From the NCBI GenBank assembly GCA_034678405.1, contig JAXDBW010000016.1, positions 1 through 13,912 on the forward strand: a DNA stretch of 13,912 bases, in the 5' to 3' direction. How positions within the stretch are numbered: position 1 is the first letter of the stretch; each line of letters opens with the position of its first letter. The notes beneath the pieces were generated by a model. That model worked only from the letters and a program-made list of their open reading frames with translations, was not told the DNA's origin and did no database searches. The stretch is from JAXDBW01 sp034678405 (GTDB lineage Bacteria; Patescibacteriota; Patescibacteriia; UBA10025; JAHIVO01). The position numbers were made by a program, and so were the translations under genes. Positions 5,747-13,428 of the stretch are shown in pieces.

Positions 5747-7219
5747 CTATCTCACCTCCTTTAAGGTGCGGTATGTGTTCCCACCATGGGGAAACGTTGA
5801 AATTGCGTGTACCTGACGGTACGTGGTGATAATCTGAGCATACAGCTCGGGGGCAATACTGTCCAGAATCGTCTCAAATCGACGGCTGAATTCATCGGTG
5901 ATGCCACGCGCTTCCAGCTGCCGACTGATCTGGCAGTCCAGATGGAGCGCCCAGACCAGTACCCCGTCCTCCCGCATCTCGAATCCCACCGGATAGAGAC
6001 GACAGGAGAATGGCCGATCGGCGTAAATCCGACAGCGACGCGGTTGCAAACAGCAGAGCTGACTGCACAGCGGGGCCTCGGCGGTCACATCAATCGAGCC
6101 GTCGTCCCCCTCGGGAAATGAGTGGATAAATGACGATGTGTCGTTTATCTGGACGGTCGGCACATCGCGCTCGACGAGCTGGTCAGCTTCATCGGGCATG
6201 AGCCAGACATACCCCTGACAGCATTTATCCCGACAGTCGACACACGTCTGCGCAAACGGCGCATACAGCGCATCGAGCTCATGATTCAGCTCGTCCAGTG
6301 TCTGAATCGTTTTTCCGGGAGGCACCAGCGGGCATGCCACTGGTTGATTGCGGATCAATGATACATGATCACTGGCCATGACCCGGTAACAACAATCCGC
6401 TCCCTGGCAACGCGCGAATGAATCCGCAGTAACCAGGGTGCCGAGTGGTTTGTCCAACACCGACCCCAGAGCGTGGCTCTGCGGATGCTGAACCTGCTCG
6501 CTACAGAGGAAGAGCTGTCCGTCTGACCGCAGATAGACGCTACTGCCATCTACCCAGCAGCCATCCGGACAGTAGGTCGGCGTTTCACCATACCATCGTT
6601 CGGCTAATAACCGGACTCGGTCGGAGAGGTCCTGTCGCTGGGTACGACTGAGGGCATACTCAGGCCACCGCTGACTGGCTCGGCCAGCCAGCGATATTTC
6701 ATTGATATGCAAACCGTAGCCGAACGAATGGACAAACTCCACAATCCGGTCAAGCAGATCATAGGTCTGGCGATGGACAGTAGTGTATACTGTCGCATTC
6801 ATACCCCAGGCGCGGGCCTGATCCAGTACCGAAACTGCGGCGGCAAACGACCCGCTACCACGCAGTGAATCATGAGTCGCAGCGGTCGGCCCGTCCAGGC
6901 TCACACCGAGCGACACAGACCAGTCGGCCAGCTGCCGTAGGTCCTGAGTGGTAACCAGCATCCCATTCGTGATGACTGCACACGTCATCCCCCGCTCGAC
7001 GATGTGTCGAATGAGGGGGAGACAGTCCGGCCGCACAAACGGTTCGCCACCTGTCAAGCAAATACGATGGACGCCGGCTGCGGTCAGCCGATCAACTACC
7101 GCGATTGCCTGGTCTGGCGACAATTCGGACGGACGAGGTTTGCCCGCACACTGCACACAGTGCCCACAACGTAGATTGCAGGCGTTTGTCACTTCCCAGT
7201 GGACATCACGGACTGACAT
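5747..7219 (-). CDS. Radical SAM enzyme fused to a YkgJ-type Cys-cluster domain
   Basis: 490 aa from the ATG at 7219, chosen because GAGGT lies five nt upstream and the radical SAM domain begins almost at once; it overlaps the upstream gene by 14 bp. C14, C18 and C21 (CNLRCGHC) should bind the SAM [4Fe-4S] cluster, and LTGGEP follows. A Cys-containing auxiliary region, twitch- or SPASM-like, runs to about residue 310 (CPDGCW, LCSEQ, RCQGADCC). From residue 326 a second module carries CVDCRDKCC and, later, RRCRIYADRPFSCRLYPVGFE, the signature of the YkgJ/CxxCxxCC family of Fe/Zn-binding Cys clusters. Radical SAM/SPASM enzymes modify peptides or proteins through an adenosyl radical. Directly before the 31-codon ORF, it is probably a second maturase. 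The YkgJ fusion is unusual; its role (extra cluster, electron transfer, substrate) is unknown. Confidence 0.88.
   Translation of the reverse strand: MSVRDVHWEVTNACNLRCGHCVQCAGKPRPSELSPDQAIAVVDRLTAAGVHRICLTGGEPFVRPDCLPLIRHIVERGMTCAVITNGMLVTTQDLRQLADWSVSLGVSLDGPTAATHDSLRGSGSFAAAVSVLDQARAWGMNATVYTTVHRQTYDLLDRIVEFVHSFGYGLHINEISLAGRASQRWPEYALSRTQRQDLSDRVRLLAERWYGETPTYCPDGCWVDGSSVYLRSDGQLFLCSEQVQHPQSHALGSVLDKPLGTLVTADSFARCQGADCCYRVMASDHVSLIRNQPVACPLVPPGKTIQTLDELNHELDALYAPFAQTCVDCRDKCCQGYVWLMPDEADQLVERDVPTVQINDTSSFIHSFPEGDDGSIDVTAEAPLCSQLCCLQPRRCRIYADRPFSCRLYPVGFEMREDGVLVWALHLDCQISRQLEARGITDEFSRRFETILDSIAPELYAQIITTYRQVHAISTFPHGGNTYRTLKEVR
5752..5762 (-). promoter_or_regulatory. Perfect Shine-Dalgarno site of the 31-codon ORF
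   Basis: The minus strand reads AAAGGAGGTGA, complementary over all 11 bases to the usual 16S rRNA 3' end. It lies inside the last codons of the radical SAM/YkgJ gene. Much stronger than most sites here, it argues for high translation of the small ORF relative to its enzymes. Confidence 0.8.
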
Positions 7220-8567
7220 GCTTGACCTCACTCTCGTCGAGTGCCTGGGACCGGATGAAGAGTGATATTGCCCGACGGATTTCCGCTGGGTCAATCTCAT
7301 CCTGAAACCGGTTGATCACCTGTTGCTCGTGGGTGATTTCTTCACCCATAATCGTCTGGAGTATCTCCAGCGCGACATCGTTCAGCGCCACGGTCTGGTA
7401 CCGAGTTACCAGGAATCGCTCCGGATGCTTGTCCAGAACTTTGGTATATCGGTTGACCGTAAACTGTCGAAGATCATCAGGATAGGATACCGGGATCGGC
7501 GCCTTGCGCTGCACCGTCGTCACATCGATCGGCGGCTGGACTAAGTCGCGGACCGCATAATCAACACAAAACTGATCTGAACAGTTTGCGTCGACCTTGC
7601 ACCCACAGACACACTCGTCCAGGAGCGAACAGGACCGACACGGCTCGGTCACCCACCGGAGATCGCGAAAGACGTCGAGCGAACGCTGCTGCCAGATCTG
7701 CTCCAGGGTCTGCTCCGGCACCGTGCCGAAGACAAGCTGGGACTGATTACAGAGCCGCACTTCTCCCTGCGGGTTGATAGCGCAGAATGTCGTACCGACG
7801 CCGCAGTTGGCGGTCATGTCCTCGGTCAGCAGTCGCGGGTCGATACAGTACGGGATGGCCGTACCAAATCCGACCCTGCCCTGCAGCGAGGGGAAATCCT
7901 CGCGTGCCCGGAGCATCTGCGTGACGGCATCACGGAACTGCTCTGCTGTCGGCTTCAGTTTCTGATCGTCGACTGAGTGCTGGGCGCCAATGCCGCCGTC
8001 CTCATACCGATCGACGAAAATCGACTCCATGCCGTGTTCAGCGGCAATGGCAATGATGTCGTAGATCTGGTCGGCGTTGTAGCCGGTCAGGACAGGTATG
8101 CACCGGACGTCATGACCAGCAGCGACGTAGGCATCGATCGAGCGTAACGCGCGACGGAAGCTGCCCGGACGTCGGGTGATGAAATCGTGTGCCTCGGCAG
8201 TGGCACCATGCAGTGGCACGCCGAAACACGCCAGCCGTGACGAGATACCAGTGAGCGTGATCAAACCATTGGTGACGATCGTCACTGAGGAGTGATCACT
8301 GAGGAGCTCAATGTACTCATTGAGCTTGGGGACGCCGAGTAAACTCGGTTCACCCCCGATCAGGTAGACGTGCGGGATGTGGCTACCTGCCACTGATCGC
8401 ACGATCTGATCGACCCGCGCCATATCGGGCGGGCGATCGCGCAGCGGATTATAACAAAATCTGCAATCCGCATTGCACTGGTACGTGGTTTCGATATGAC
8501 AGAGATGTGGCACCGAATCAAACGGCAGACATCCCTGACCACACCCCACGCATTGTTTTTTGTCCAT
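7206..8567 (-). CDS. Radical SAM/SPASM peptide maturase with C-terminal PqqD-like domain
   Basis: 453 aa. An N-terminal CVGCGQGC cluster (C6, C9, C13) precedes the radical SAM core: CNADCRFC (C31, C35, C38) for the SAM [4Fe-4S] cluster, and GGEP at 71-74. A SPASM region (about 250-335) has C255, C262, C273, C310, C313, C319, C321, C323, C329 and C334, enough for two auxiliary Fe-S clusters. Residues about 370-450 resemble PqqD or a RiPP recognition element: LVTRYQTVALNDVALEILQTI followed by EQQVINRF and EIRRAISLFI. PqqD-like domains bind the leader of a precursor peptide and hand it to the enzyme. AAAGGAGT lies seven to eight nt before the ATG, a strong SD. It begins the enzyme pair and should be the main peptide-binding maturase; the chemistry cannot be read from the sequence. 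Confidence 0.88.
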   Translation of the reverse strand: MDKKQCVGCGQGCLPFDSVPHLCHIETTYQCNADCRFCYNPLRDRPPDMARVDQIVRSVAGSHIPHVYLIGGEPSLLGVPKLNEYIELLSDHSSVTIVTNGLITLTGISSRLACFGVPLHGATAEAHDFITRRPGSFRRALRSIDAYVAAGHDVRCIPVLTGYNADQIYDIIAIAAEHGMESIFVDRYEDGGIGAQHSVDDQKLKPTAEQFRDAVTQMLRAREDFPSLQGRVGFGTAIPYCIDPRLLTEDMTANCGVGTTFCAINPQGEVRLCNQSQLVFGTVPEQTLEQIWQQRSLDVFRDLRWVTEPCRSCSLLDECVCGCKVDANCSDQFCVDYAVRDLVQPPIDVTTVQRKAPIPVSYPDDLRQFTVNRYTKVLDKHPERFLVTRYQTVALNDVALEILQTIMGEEITHEQQVINRFQDEIDPAEIRRAISLFIRSQALDESEVKHVSP

Positions 8568-8644
8568 GCCTGGACTCCTTTCCGTATAACATCAGATACA
8601 TGAGTTTCGAAAATACAATCATGGGATAGCGGTGCTCGGCACGG

Positions 8645-8959
8645 CTACCCCATGACGTTTCCTGAAGATATGGCAATAATCGTATCCATATCGTCGTCCG
8701 GAGCGGTCTTGTTCCGTTTGGTATGACCGCACGTCTGACAACGATGCAGGATGACGAATCCGCCACGCTTCTGCTCGATCGAAACCGGCTTCATCAGTCC
8801 TCCACAATCGGACTGGCGGTCGCCGGGATTGACATCGACATGCTTGGACCAGAGGCATACTGGACAATGGTTGGTATACCCTGTCCCCGCTACCTGATGG
8901 CCACAATGTTCGCACGTGAAATCTTCGACCGTTCGTTGAAATTGTTTGTGTTCGGTCAT
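8645..8959 (-). CDS. RNHCP-domain zinc-ribbon-like protein
   Basis: 104 aa. Cys pairs C16/C19 (CEHC), C32/C35 (NHCPVC), C52 and C74/C77 (CQTC) together with LWSKHVD, GDR, CGG and KRNKTAPDDD match the RNHCP family, small proteins with probable zinc-binding knuckles of unknown function. The length covers the whole family domain. GGAGGT lies three to four nt before the ATG. It is the first gene downstream of a good promoter, 77 bp before the radical SAM pair; no terminator separates them, so co-transcription is likely but a link in function is not shown. Confidence 0.9.
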   Translation of the reverse strand: MTEHKQFQRTVEDFTCEHCGHQVAGTGYTNHCPVCLWSKHVDVNPGDRQSDCGGLMKPVSIEQKRGGFVILHRCQTCGHTKRNKTAPDDDMDTIIAISSGNVMG

Positions 8960-9000
8960 AAAACCTCCATTATTCTCATTGTACTAAATTGTCAATGAGC

Positions 9001-9026
9001 CGTACACTGTACGACAAAGTTCGTAC
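9001..9026. promoter_or_regulatory. Nested inverted repeats around the RNHCP promoter
   Basis: CGTACA-C-TGTACG (9001-9013) overlaps the -10 box, and GTACGA-N6-TCGTAC (9009-9026) fills the spacer. Together they give three CGTAC/GTACG half-sites, a likely operator for a regulator not encoded in the window. Confidence 0.45.
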
Positions 9027-9035
9027 TTTTGTCAA
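9006..9035 (-). promoter_or_regulatory. Promoter of the RNHCP/radical-SAM unit (TTGACA-18-TACAGT)
   Basis: Minus strand: consensus -35 TTGACA (9035-9030), an 18-nt spacer and -10 TACAGT (9011-9006). A second TTGACA lies downstream (8995-8990) but has only a weak TAATGG at the right distance. Confidence 0.6.
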
Positions 9036-9078
9036 GTACCTATACCATCACAATATTCTAACGATAAGCGGGCGAGAA

Positions 9079-9855
9079 TCAGCGCTGCCCAACGACAAAC
9101 GCCCGACACAACACAATGGCCGCGCTCGCTGCCACATTGAGCGACTCGACAGCCCCCGACATGGGAATAGAGACAAACGTATCAATATGGCCCCGCAACG
9201 CATCGGGGATACCGTGCGCCTCACTGCCGAAAACCATGCCACAGGGCTGCTGCCAGGCGACCTCATCCACTGATTGAGTGCCACCCACGTCTAGTCCATA
9301 GAGGGGGAGGCGTTTATGAATTGCACCAATGCCCGCTTGCTCCTGCCGGGCAGTCGTCACTGCAAAGATTGCCTCCTTCGCCGCACTAATCACCTTCGGG
9401 CTATATGGGTCAGCGCTCTCCAGATCCAAGGCGACCTGAGTGATGCCAAATGCAGCCGCGGTTCGCATAATGGTCCCAACATTGCCAGGATCACTAACCC
9501 CGAGTAACACCACCACCGACTGATGCATGTCGATGGCGGTTTCCGGTATCGCGTATACCGCAGCAATCCCCTGGGGATGCTCGAGTGCGCTGACGCTCTT
9601 CAAAGCGCGCTCCTCTACGGTATATGAATGCTCGGGAGTAACTCGCTCAGTCAACCGTGTATAGATATCCGCTGACCGCTCAATGAAATCAGGCGTGACA
9701 TACAGTTCGATCGGGATCGCTCCCAGAGCTAGTCCATCCCGGATAGTCAGAGGATTTTCTATGACAAAGCAGTGCTCGGCATCACGATGTTTCTTCTGCT
9801 GGAGCTTTTTGAGGTGTTTTAATTTCGGATTATCATGACTGGCAATATGATCCAT
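9079..9855 (-). CDS. SpoU/TrmH-family RNA 2'-O-methyltransferase
   Basis: 258 aa from the ATG at 9855. The N-terminal part (about 1-90, starting with HDNPKLKHLKKLQQKKHR) resembles the SpoU substrate-binding domain. The SPOUT catalytic part shows the three family motifs: LGVSDPGNVGTIMRTAAAFG, GMVFGSEAHGIP, and SIPMSGAVESLNVAASAAIVL, which form the trefoil knot and SAM pocket. It should methylate ribose 2'-OH in rRNA or tRNA; the target cannot be told. I rejected the longer frame upstream to 10065 because that segment is low in conserved features and lies over the promoter. The ATG is only 8 nt from a -10 box, implying a leaderless mRNA. Confidence 0.92.
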   Translation of the reverse strand: MDHIASHDNPKLKHLKKLQQKKHRDAEHCFVIENPLTIRDGLALGAIPIELYVTPDFIERSADIYTRLTERVTPEHSYTVEERALKSVSALEHPQGIAAVYAIPETAIDMHQSVVVLLGVSDPGNVGTIMRTAAAFGITQVALDLESADPYSPKVISAAKEAIFAVTTARQEQAGIGAIHKRLPLYGLDVGGTQSVDEVAWQQPCGMVFGSEAHGIPDALRGHIDTFVSIPMSGAVESLNVAASAAIVLCRAFVVGQR

Positions 9856-9863
9856 AGGATACC

Positions 9864-9893
9864 AGTATACCGCATGCCGACTCCTGAGCTCAA
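9864..9893 (-). promoter_or_regulatory. Promoter of the RNA methyltransferase (TTGAGC-18-TATACT)
   Basis: Minus strand: -35 TTGAGC (9893-9888), 18-nt spacer, -10 TATACT (9869-9864), then 8 nt to the ATG. The -35 lies inside a near-palindrome with arms ACTCCT (9880-9885) and AGGAGT (9893-9898), which could be an operator. Confidence 0.55.
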
Positions 9894-9978
9894 GGAGTCT
9901 CGATATGTACCCTACCGCTCGAACACAATCCCCCTTTTCAGAGTCCGCTGCCCTCACATTCCCAATGCAATGACAACT

Positions 9979-10007
9979 TTGATTAAACATTGCTAATGAG
10001 CTACAGT
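9979..10007 (+). promoter_or_regulatory. Possible promoter of the MFS gene (TTGATT-17-TACAGT)
   Basis: Plus strand: -35 TTGATT (9979-9984), a 17-nt spacer and -10 TACAGT (10002-10007), giving a leader of about 30 nt. No SD precedes the ATG. The divergent region of 188 bp (9856-10043) otherwise holds nothing I recognise. Confidence 0.4.
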
Positions 10008-10043
10008 AGAGATATCTGAGAGACACAATACGTGTAATGAAAT

Positions 10044-11219
10044 ATGGATGAAAACAAAAAAACAATCTGGCTCCTGAGTGTCGTCAGCCTGATCAATGAC
10101 ATGGCGAGTAAAATTATTGTCCCGATCCTCCCCTTCTTTATCTTGGCCATCGGCGGGACAGGTTTTGCCGTGGGGCTGGTCTCCGGTGTCGGTGAAAGCG
10201 TGGCGAGCCTCTTCAAAGTTGTAGCGGGGTATTGGTCTGACAAACGAAATAAACGCAAGCCCTTTGTGGTGTGGGGATACCTCGGCGCCCAGGTGGCAAA
10301 ACTCCTCTTGGCCTTTGCGACAGTCTGGCCACATGTGCTCATCTTACGTGCGGCAGAACGACTGGGCAAAGGAATCCGCTCAGCACCTCGTGATGCAATC
10401 CTCGCTGGCGTGACCGAAAAGAAATCCCGCGGCACGTGGTTTGGTCTGCAACGAGCTTTTGATAGTGGTGGCGCCATCCTGGGCTCACTGCTCGTTTTTG
10501 CCCTATACTACCTCCTGCAATACGATTACCAGACAATCTTCATTATCGCCGGTGTCATCGGATTGCTCTCCGTCATTCCACTGTTCTTTGTCAAAGATAC
10601 GCCGGGAAAAATTCCAGACACCAAAAAAAGATTCGTATTAGAGTTCGCTGGACTCCCCCGCCAACTAAAGCTGTTTTATGCTGTCGCAACTATTTTTGCG
10701 CTTGGCAACTTTAGCTATATGTTTTTTGTCCTCAAAAGCCAAACCTTCTTCACGGGACTCATGTCAGTGGGCGCGCCAATCCTGCTGTATGCACTCTATA
10801 ATCTCTCATACACCTTTCTAGCGATCCCGGCGGGTAAACTGTCAGATCGAGTCGGACGCAAACCGGTGTTGATGATTGGCTATGCACTGTTCGGGGTGAC
10901 TGCGATAGGTTTCATGCTGGCCGGCGCTATCTGGCAGCTTATTGCTTTATTTGTCCTGTTTGGTATTAATTACGCGTTTGTTGAGGCTACGGAACGCGCC
11001 TATGTTTCTGACCTGGCACCAGCCGACGCACGGGGTACCGCGCTCGGATCATTTCACACTCTCGTCAGTTTAGCGGCGCTTCCCGCCGGCCTGGTCGCCG
11101 GTGCGCTCTGGGATGCTCATCAGAGTTACACTTTTGCCTACGGTGCCGCCATGGCGGCCATCGCGATACTACTATTTATGATGTCACAGTGGAATAGAAA
11201 AAAAGTTGCTCAGCTATAG
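10044..11219 (+). CDS. MFS transporter (12 TM)
   Basis: 391 aa with twelve predicted TM helices, the only plus-strand gene. SLINDMASKIIVPILPFF in TM1, then GYWSDKRNKRKPFVVWGY as the MFS loop 2-3 motif, and RLGKGIRSAPRDAIL in the loop after TM4, are typical of a branch of drug- or solute-exporting MFS proteins. The second half repeats the loop motif as GKLSDRVGRKPVLMIGY. The substrate is unknown. It faces the methyltransferase gene head to head, and its end overlaps the VTT gene tail to tail by 10 bp, so neither neighbour is co-transcribed with it. Confidence 0.92.
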   Translation: MDENKKTIWLLSVVSLINDMASKIIVPILPFFILAIGGTGFAVGLVSGVGESVASLFKVVAGYWSDKRNKRKPFVVWGYLGAQVAKLLLAFATVWPHVLILRAAERLGKGIRSAPRDAILAGVTEKKSRGTWFGLQRAFDSGGAILGSLLVFALYYLLQYDYQTIFIIAGVIGLLSVIPLFFVKDTPGKIPDTKKRFVLEFAGLPRQLKLFYAVATIFALGNFSYMFFVLKSQTFFTGLMSVGAPILLYALYNLSYTFLAIPAGKLSDRVGRKPVLMIGYALFGVTAIGFMLAGAIWQLIALFVLFGINYAFVEATERAYVSDLAPADARGTALGSFHTLVSLAALPAGLVAGALWDAHQSYTFAYGAAMAAIAILLFMMSQWNRKKVAQL

Positions 11220-11902
11220 GTACGCGCAATCCGTTTCTGAATGTAGAGCGCGATCAGCACTAATACAACCATCCCGGCTAGATACAAAAGCCGCACGCTG
11301 TTTGACGCATCGAGCAACTGACTACCGAAGGCCGTCAGGATAGTGAGATTCACCGCGAAACCAAGTGTCACGTAGACAATAAACTTCCGATATCGCATCC
11401 TGGCGAGCCCCAGCACATACCCCATCATGTCCACGGGAAATAGTACCGGCATCATGTAGGCGAGGAAAATGAGCAGTGGATTGCGGCGAAAAAAAGCGTC
11501 ATACCGTGATAACGATTCCGGCTTTACGATGCGGACGACTACCCGGCGGCCGAGAGATCGGGCAATGACAAAAGACAATGATGACCCAATCACATTTGCT
11601 ACCCAGACATAGAGCACTCCCGGCCACACGCCGTAGAGGGCACCCGCAGCGATCGAAATGAATGTGCCGGGAATGGGTGCGATGACTGACTCGAGAATTA
11701 TCGTAATCATCAGCGTGAGCGGGCCTGACGCCCCCCACTGTGCCGTCAGTGCGGCGATGTCTTGTGATGTCGGTAGCGTTGGCCGCCACCAGGCAAGGAG
11801 TAGAATAACAATCAGCATCCCAGCAATAATTATAACATCGCGACGTCGGTGATCACGACGACGTTCAATGAATTGTCGGATGGATGTGCCAATACTGCTC
11901 AT
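11210..11902 (-). CDS. VTT-domain (TVP38/TMEM64, DedA-like) membrane protein
   Basis: 230 aa. A basic N-terminus and TM helix (about 24-40) lead into the VTT domain: ESVIAPIPGTFISIAAGALYG with a re-entrant loop, then SSLSFVIARSLGRR, and FLAYMMPVLFPVDMMGYVLGLARMRYRKF, the second half signature. About six TM segments. Members move or scramble lipids such as undecaprenyl phosphate or affect membrane homeostasis in related families; the substrate here is unknown. It starts 18 nt after the thioredoxin-CcdA gene in the same operon, with no SD. Confidence 0.88.
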   Translation of the reverse strand: MSSIGTSIRQFIERRRDHRRRDVIIIAGMLIVILLLAWWRPTLPTSQDIAALTAQWGASGPLTLMITIILESVIAPIPGTFISIAAGALYGVWPGVLYVWVANVIGSSLSFVIARSLGRRVVVRIVKPESLSRYDAFFRRNPLLIFLAYMMPVLFPVDMMGYVLGLARMRYRKFIVYVTLGFAVNLTILTAFGSQLLDASNSVRLLYLAGMVVLVLIALYIQKRIARTYS

Positions 11903-11920
11903 GGGAGTATTGTACCGTAC

Positions 11921-13138
11921 CTAGCTACCAAATGACAGCAGTTCTGGTTTCGCTACGAGGAGTATACCGAGTGCTACTATCGCCAGACCCCCGACCAGCG
12001 TCGCCCACCGACTAAACTTCCCCTCGGTCCCGATAGCTTTCATCGTCACCATTGCTACCACAAACACAAACATATCATCCAACATAAAAATGCCGACATA
12101 CAATAATAGATAGAGGTAATAAGACACTCTGGACAACTCAGTAATGCTCAGCACCTGGGTATATATGGCCGGCAACCCTGCCGAACACATCAACTCGATC
12201 AGATTGACAACGAAGGCCACGCCAATAATGCCGGGGATGGCAATCCAAAGCGTCCGCTCTTTGACCGCCCGTGTGATACGATCAATAATTTTACGTTTTT
12301 GCTCTACGTCTGTCACCTCACACTCCCCTGGCCGCATCCGGGTAAACCGTCGAAGATAATATATGCCCACCACGGCAGCCCCCAGGCCAATCAGTATCTG
12401 TAACCACCGCACAATTCCAACAAACCGAAAAATCTCGAGCCAGGCGGCCAAAAACACAAAATAGACGAGGGCTGAAGCCGCAATAAACGTCATCCCGAGC
12501 ACCCACATCCGACGCCGGTTTTGCATCCCGAGTAGCAGGCCAATCAATATGAGGAGTACCCACATGGCACACGGATTAAACCCGTCCACCGCAGCAATGA
12601 CGGCAGTCAAGCCCAGGAGTGGATAGGTGGATGTATCAATCGTTCCTACGAGCGGCAGGGTAATACTTGTATTAGCATCGCCTTGCTCCTTTTCTGCTTC
12701 TGCTGGCGCGGCAGCTTCCCCGCGGACGAGCGAGAGTGTATCTGTACATCCAGTCTCTAGGCACGTCTCGATAGTCGACTGAATCTCAGCACCCGTAGTT
12801 GTTTCGTCAGTAAAACCCACGATAACTCGCGTCCCGATAAATGTCGCCGGCACACCAGTAATCGGCTGGGGTGAGACTGCAGCAAACTCACGGAATAAAT
12901 TCTGGCCCTGGAGGCTGGTCGTCACTTCATATCGATGCACCTGCATGCGTGTGGAATATGTTTCCTCCAGCGAATCAAGGAAAATCTCCTCCCGTGCACA
13001 ATGCGGACAGGTCGCGCTATAAAAAAAATAGACATCAACGGGTGCCTCTGCCGCTCCTGCCGACAATCCCACTGATCCCCATACGGACCCTGCAATGATA
13101 AATGCTATGATGATATATCGCCCCATATATACATGCAT
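11921..13138 (-). CDS. Thioredoxin-CcdA/DsbD-like membrane fusion
   Basis: 405 aa from the ATG at 13138, 1 nt after the DUF134 stop; an ATG at 13147 is possible. The longer upstream reading lies over DUF134 and was rejected. A signal or TM segment (about 8-28) precedes a thioredoxin/glutaredoxin-like domain with CPHC (C44, C47) and cis-Pro loop GVPAT (P97). C126 and C131 (ETCLETGC) follow. From about 172 come six to seven TM helices of the CcdA/DsbD type, with DGFNPC (C190) and ELMCSAGLP (C318) as the paired membrane cysteines. In this family electrons pass from cytoplasmic thioredoxin across the membrane to an outside thioredoxin domain; here donor and acceptor are fused. It probably supplies reducing power to the window's thiol proteins (inference). 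Confidence 0.88.
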   Translation of the reverse strand: MHVYMGRYIIIAFIIAGSVWGSVGLSAGAAEAPVDVYFFYSATCPHCAREEIFLDSLEETYSTRMQVHRYEVTTSLQGQNLFREFAAVSPQPITGVPATFIGTRVIVGFTDETTTGAEIQSTIETCLETGCTDTLSLVRGEAAAPAEAEKEQGDANTSITLPLVGTIDTSTYPLLGLTAVIAAVDGFNPCAMWVLLILIGLLLGMQNRRRMWVLGMTFIAASALVYFVFLAAWLEIFRFVGIVRWLQILIGLGAAVVGIYYLRRFTRMRPGECEVTDVEQKRKIIDRITRAVKERTLWIAIPGIIGVAFVVNLIELMCSAGLPAIYTQVLSITELSRVSYYLYLLLYVGIFMLDDMFVFVVAMVTMKAIGTEGKFSRWATLVGGLAIVALGILLVAKPELLSFGS

Positions 13139-13139
13139 A

Positions 13140-13424
13140 CTACTCATCTGGTGACAGTATTTCAATAGCTGCTCCCCGCACCAGGGCGGCGGAAACCTTG
13201 CGGCGAGCCTCACTCAACACGCGCTGGACCGTACTCTGAGAGGTGTTCATCAACCGCGCGCATTCCTCCTGACCTCGCTGCTCTGTATCACAAAGCCGCA
13301 AAACCTCCATTTCCTCATGAGTGAGAGTAATAATTTCCAGCTGACGCATGGGTATGCCGCGTGGCTTAAAAAATGTCGCATTCGGCCGAAATCGAATCCG
13401 GCGATGTAGTCGTGGTCGCGGCAT
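13140..13424 (-). CDS. DUF134 helix-turn-helix protein
   Basis: 94 aa. The start MPRPRLHRRIRFRPNATFFKPRGIP and the region LTHEEMEVLRLCDTEQRGQEECARLMNTSQSTVQRVLSEARRKVSAAL match DUF134, a small family with a sigma-70 region 4-like helix-turn-helix (about 34-82). Full family length. It probably binds DNA; as the only such protein in its operon it could act on the palindromic operator upstream (inference). Four bp after the DUF5320 stop and 1 nt before the thioredoxin-CcdA gene. Confidence 0.9.
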   Translation of the reverse strand: MPRPRLHRRIRFRPNATFFKPRGIPMRQLEIITLTHEEMEVLRLCDTEQRGQEECARLMNTSQSTVQRVLSEARRKVSAALVRGAAIEILSPDE

Positions 13425-13428
13425 AGCG

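Noticed and set aside
9856..10065. Upstream extension of the RNA methyltransferase frame
   Set aside because: Lies over its own promoter and the divergent MFS start; the SpoU domain begins right after the ATG at 9855.
13143..13213. Upstream extension of the thioredoxin-CcdA frame
   Set aside because: Overlaps DUF134 and would put non-signal residues before the signal segment; the ATG at 13138 fits the signal peptide.
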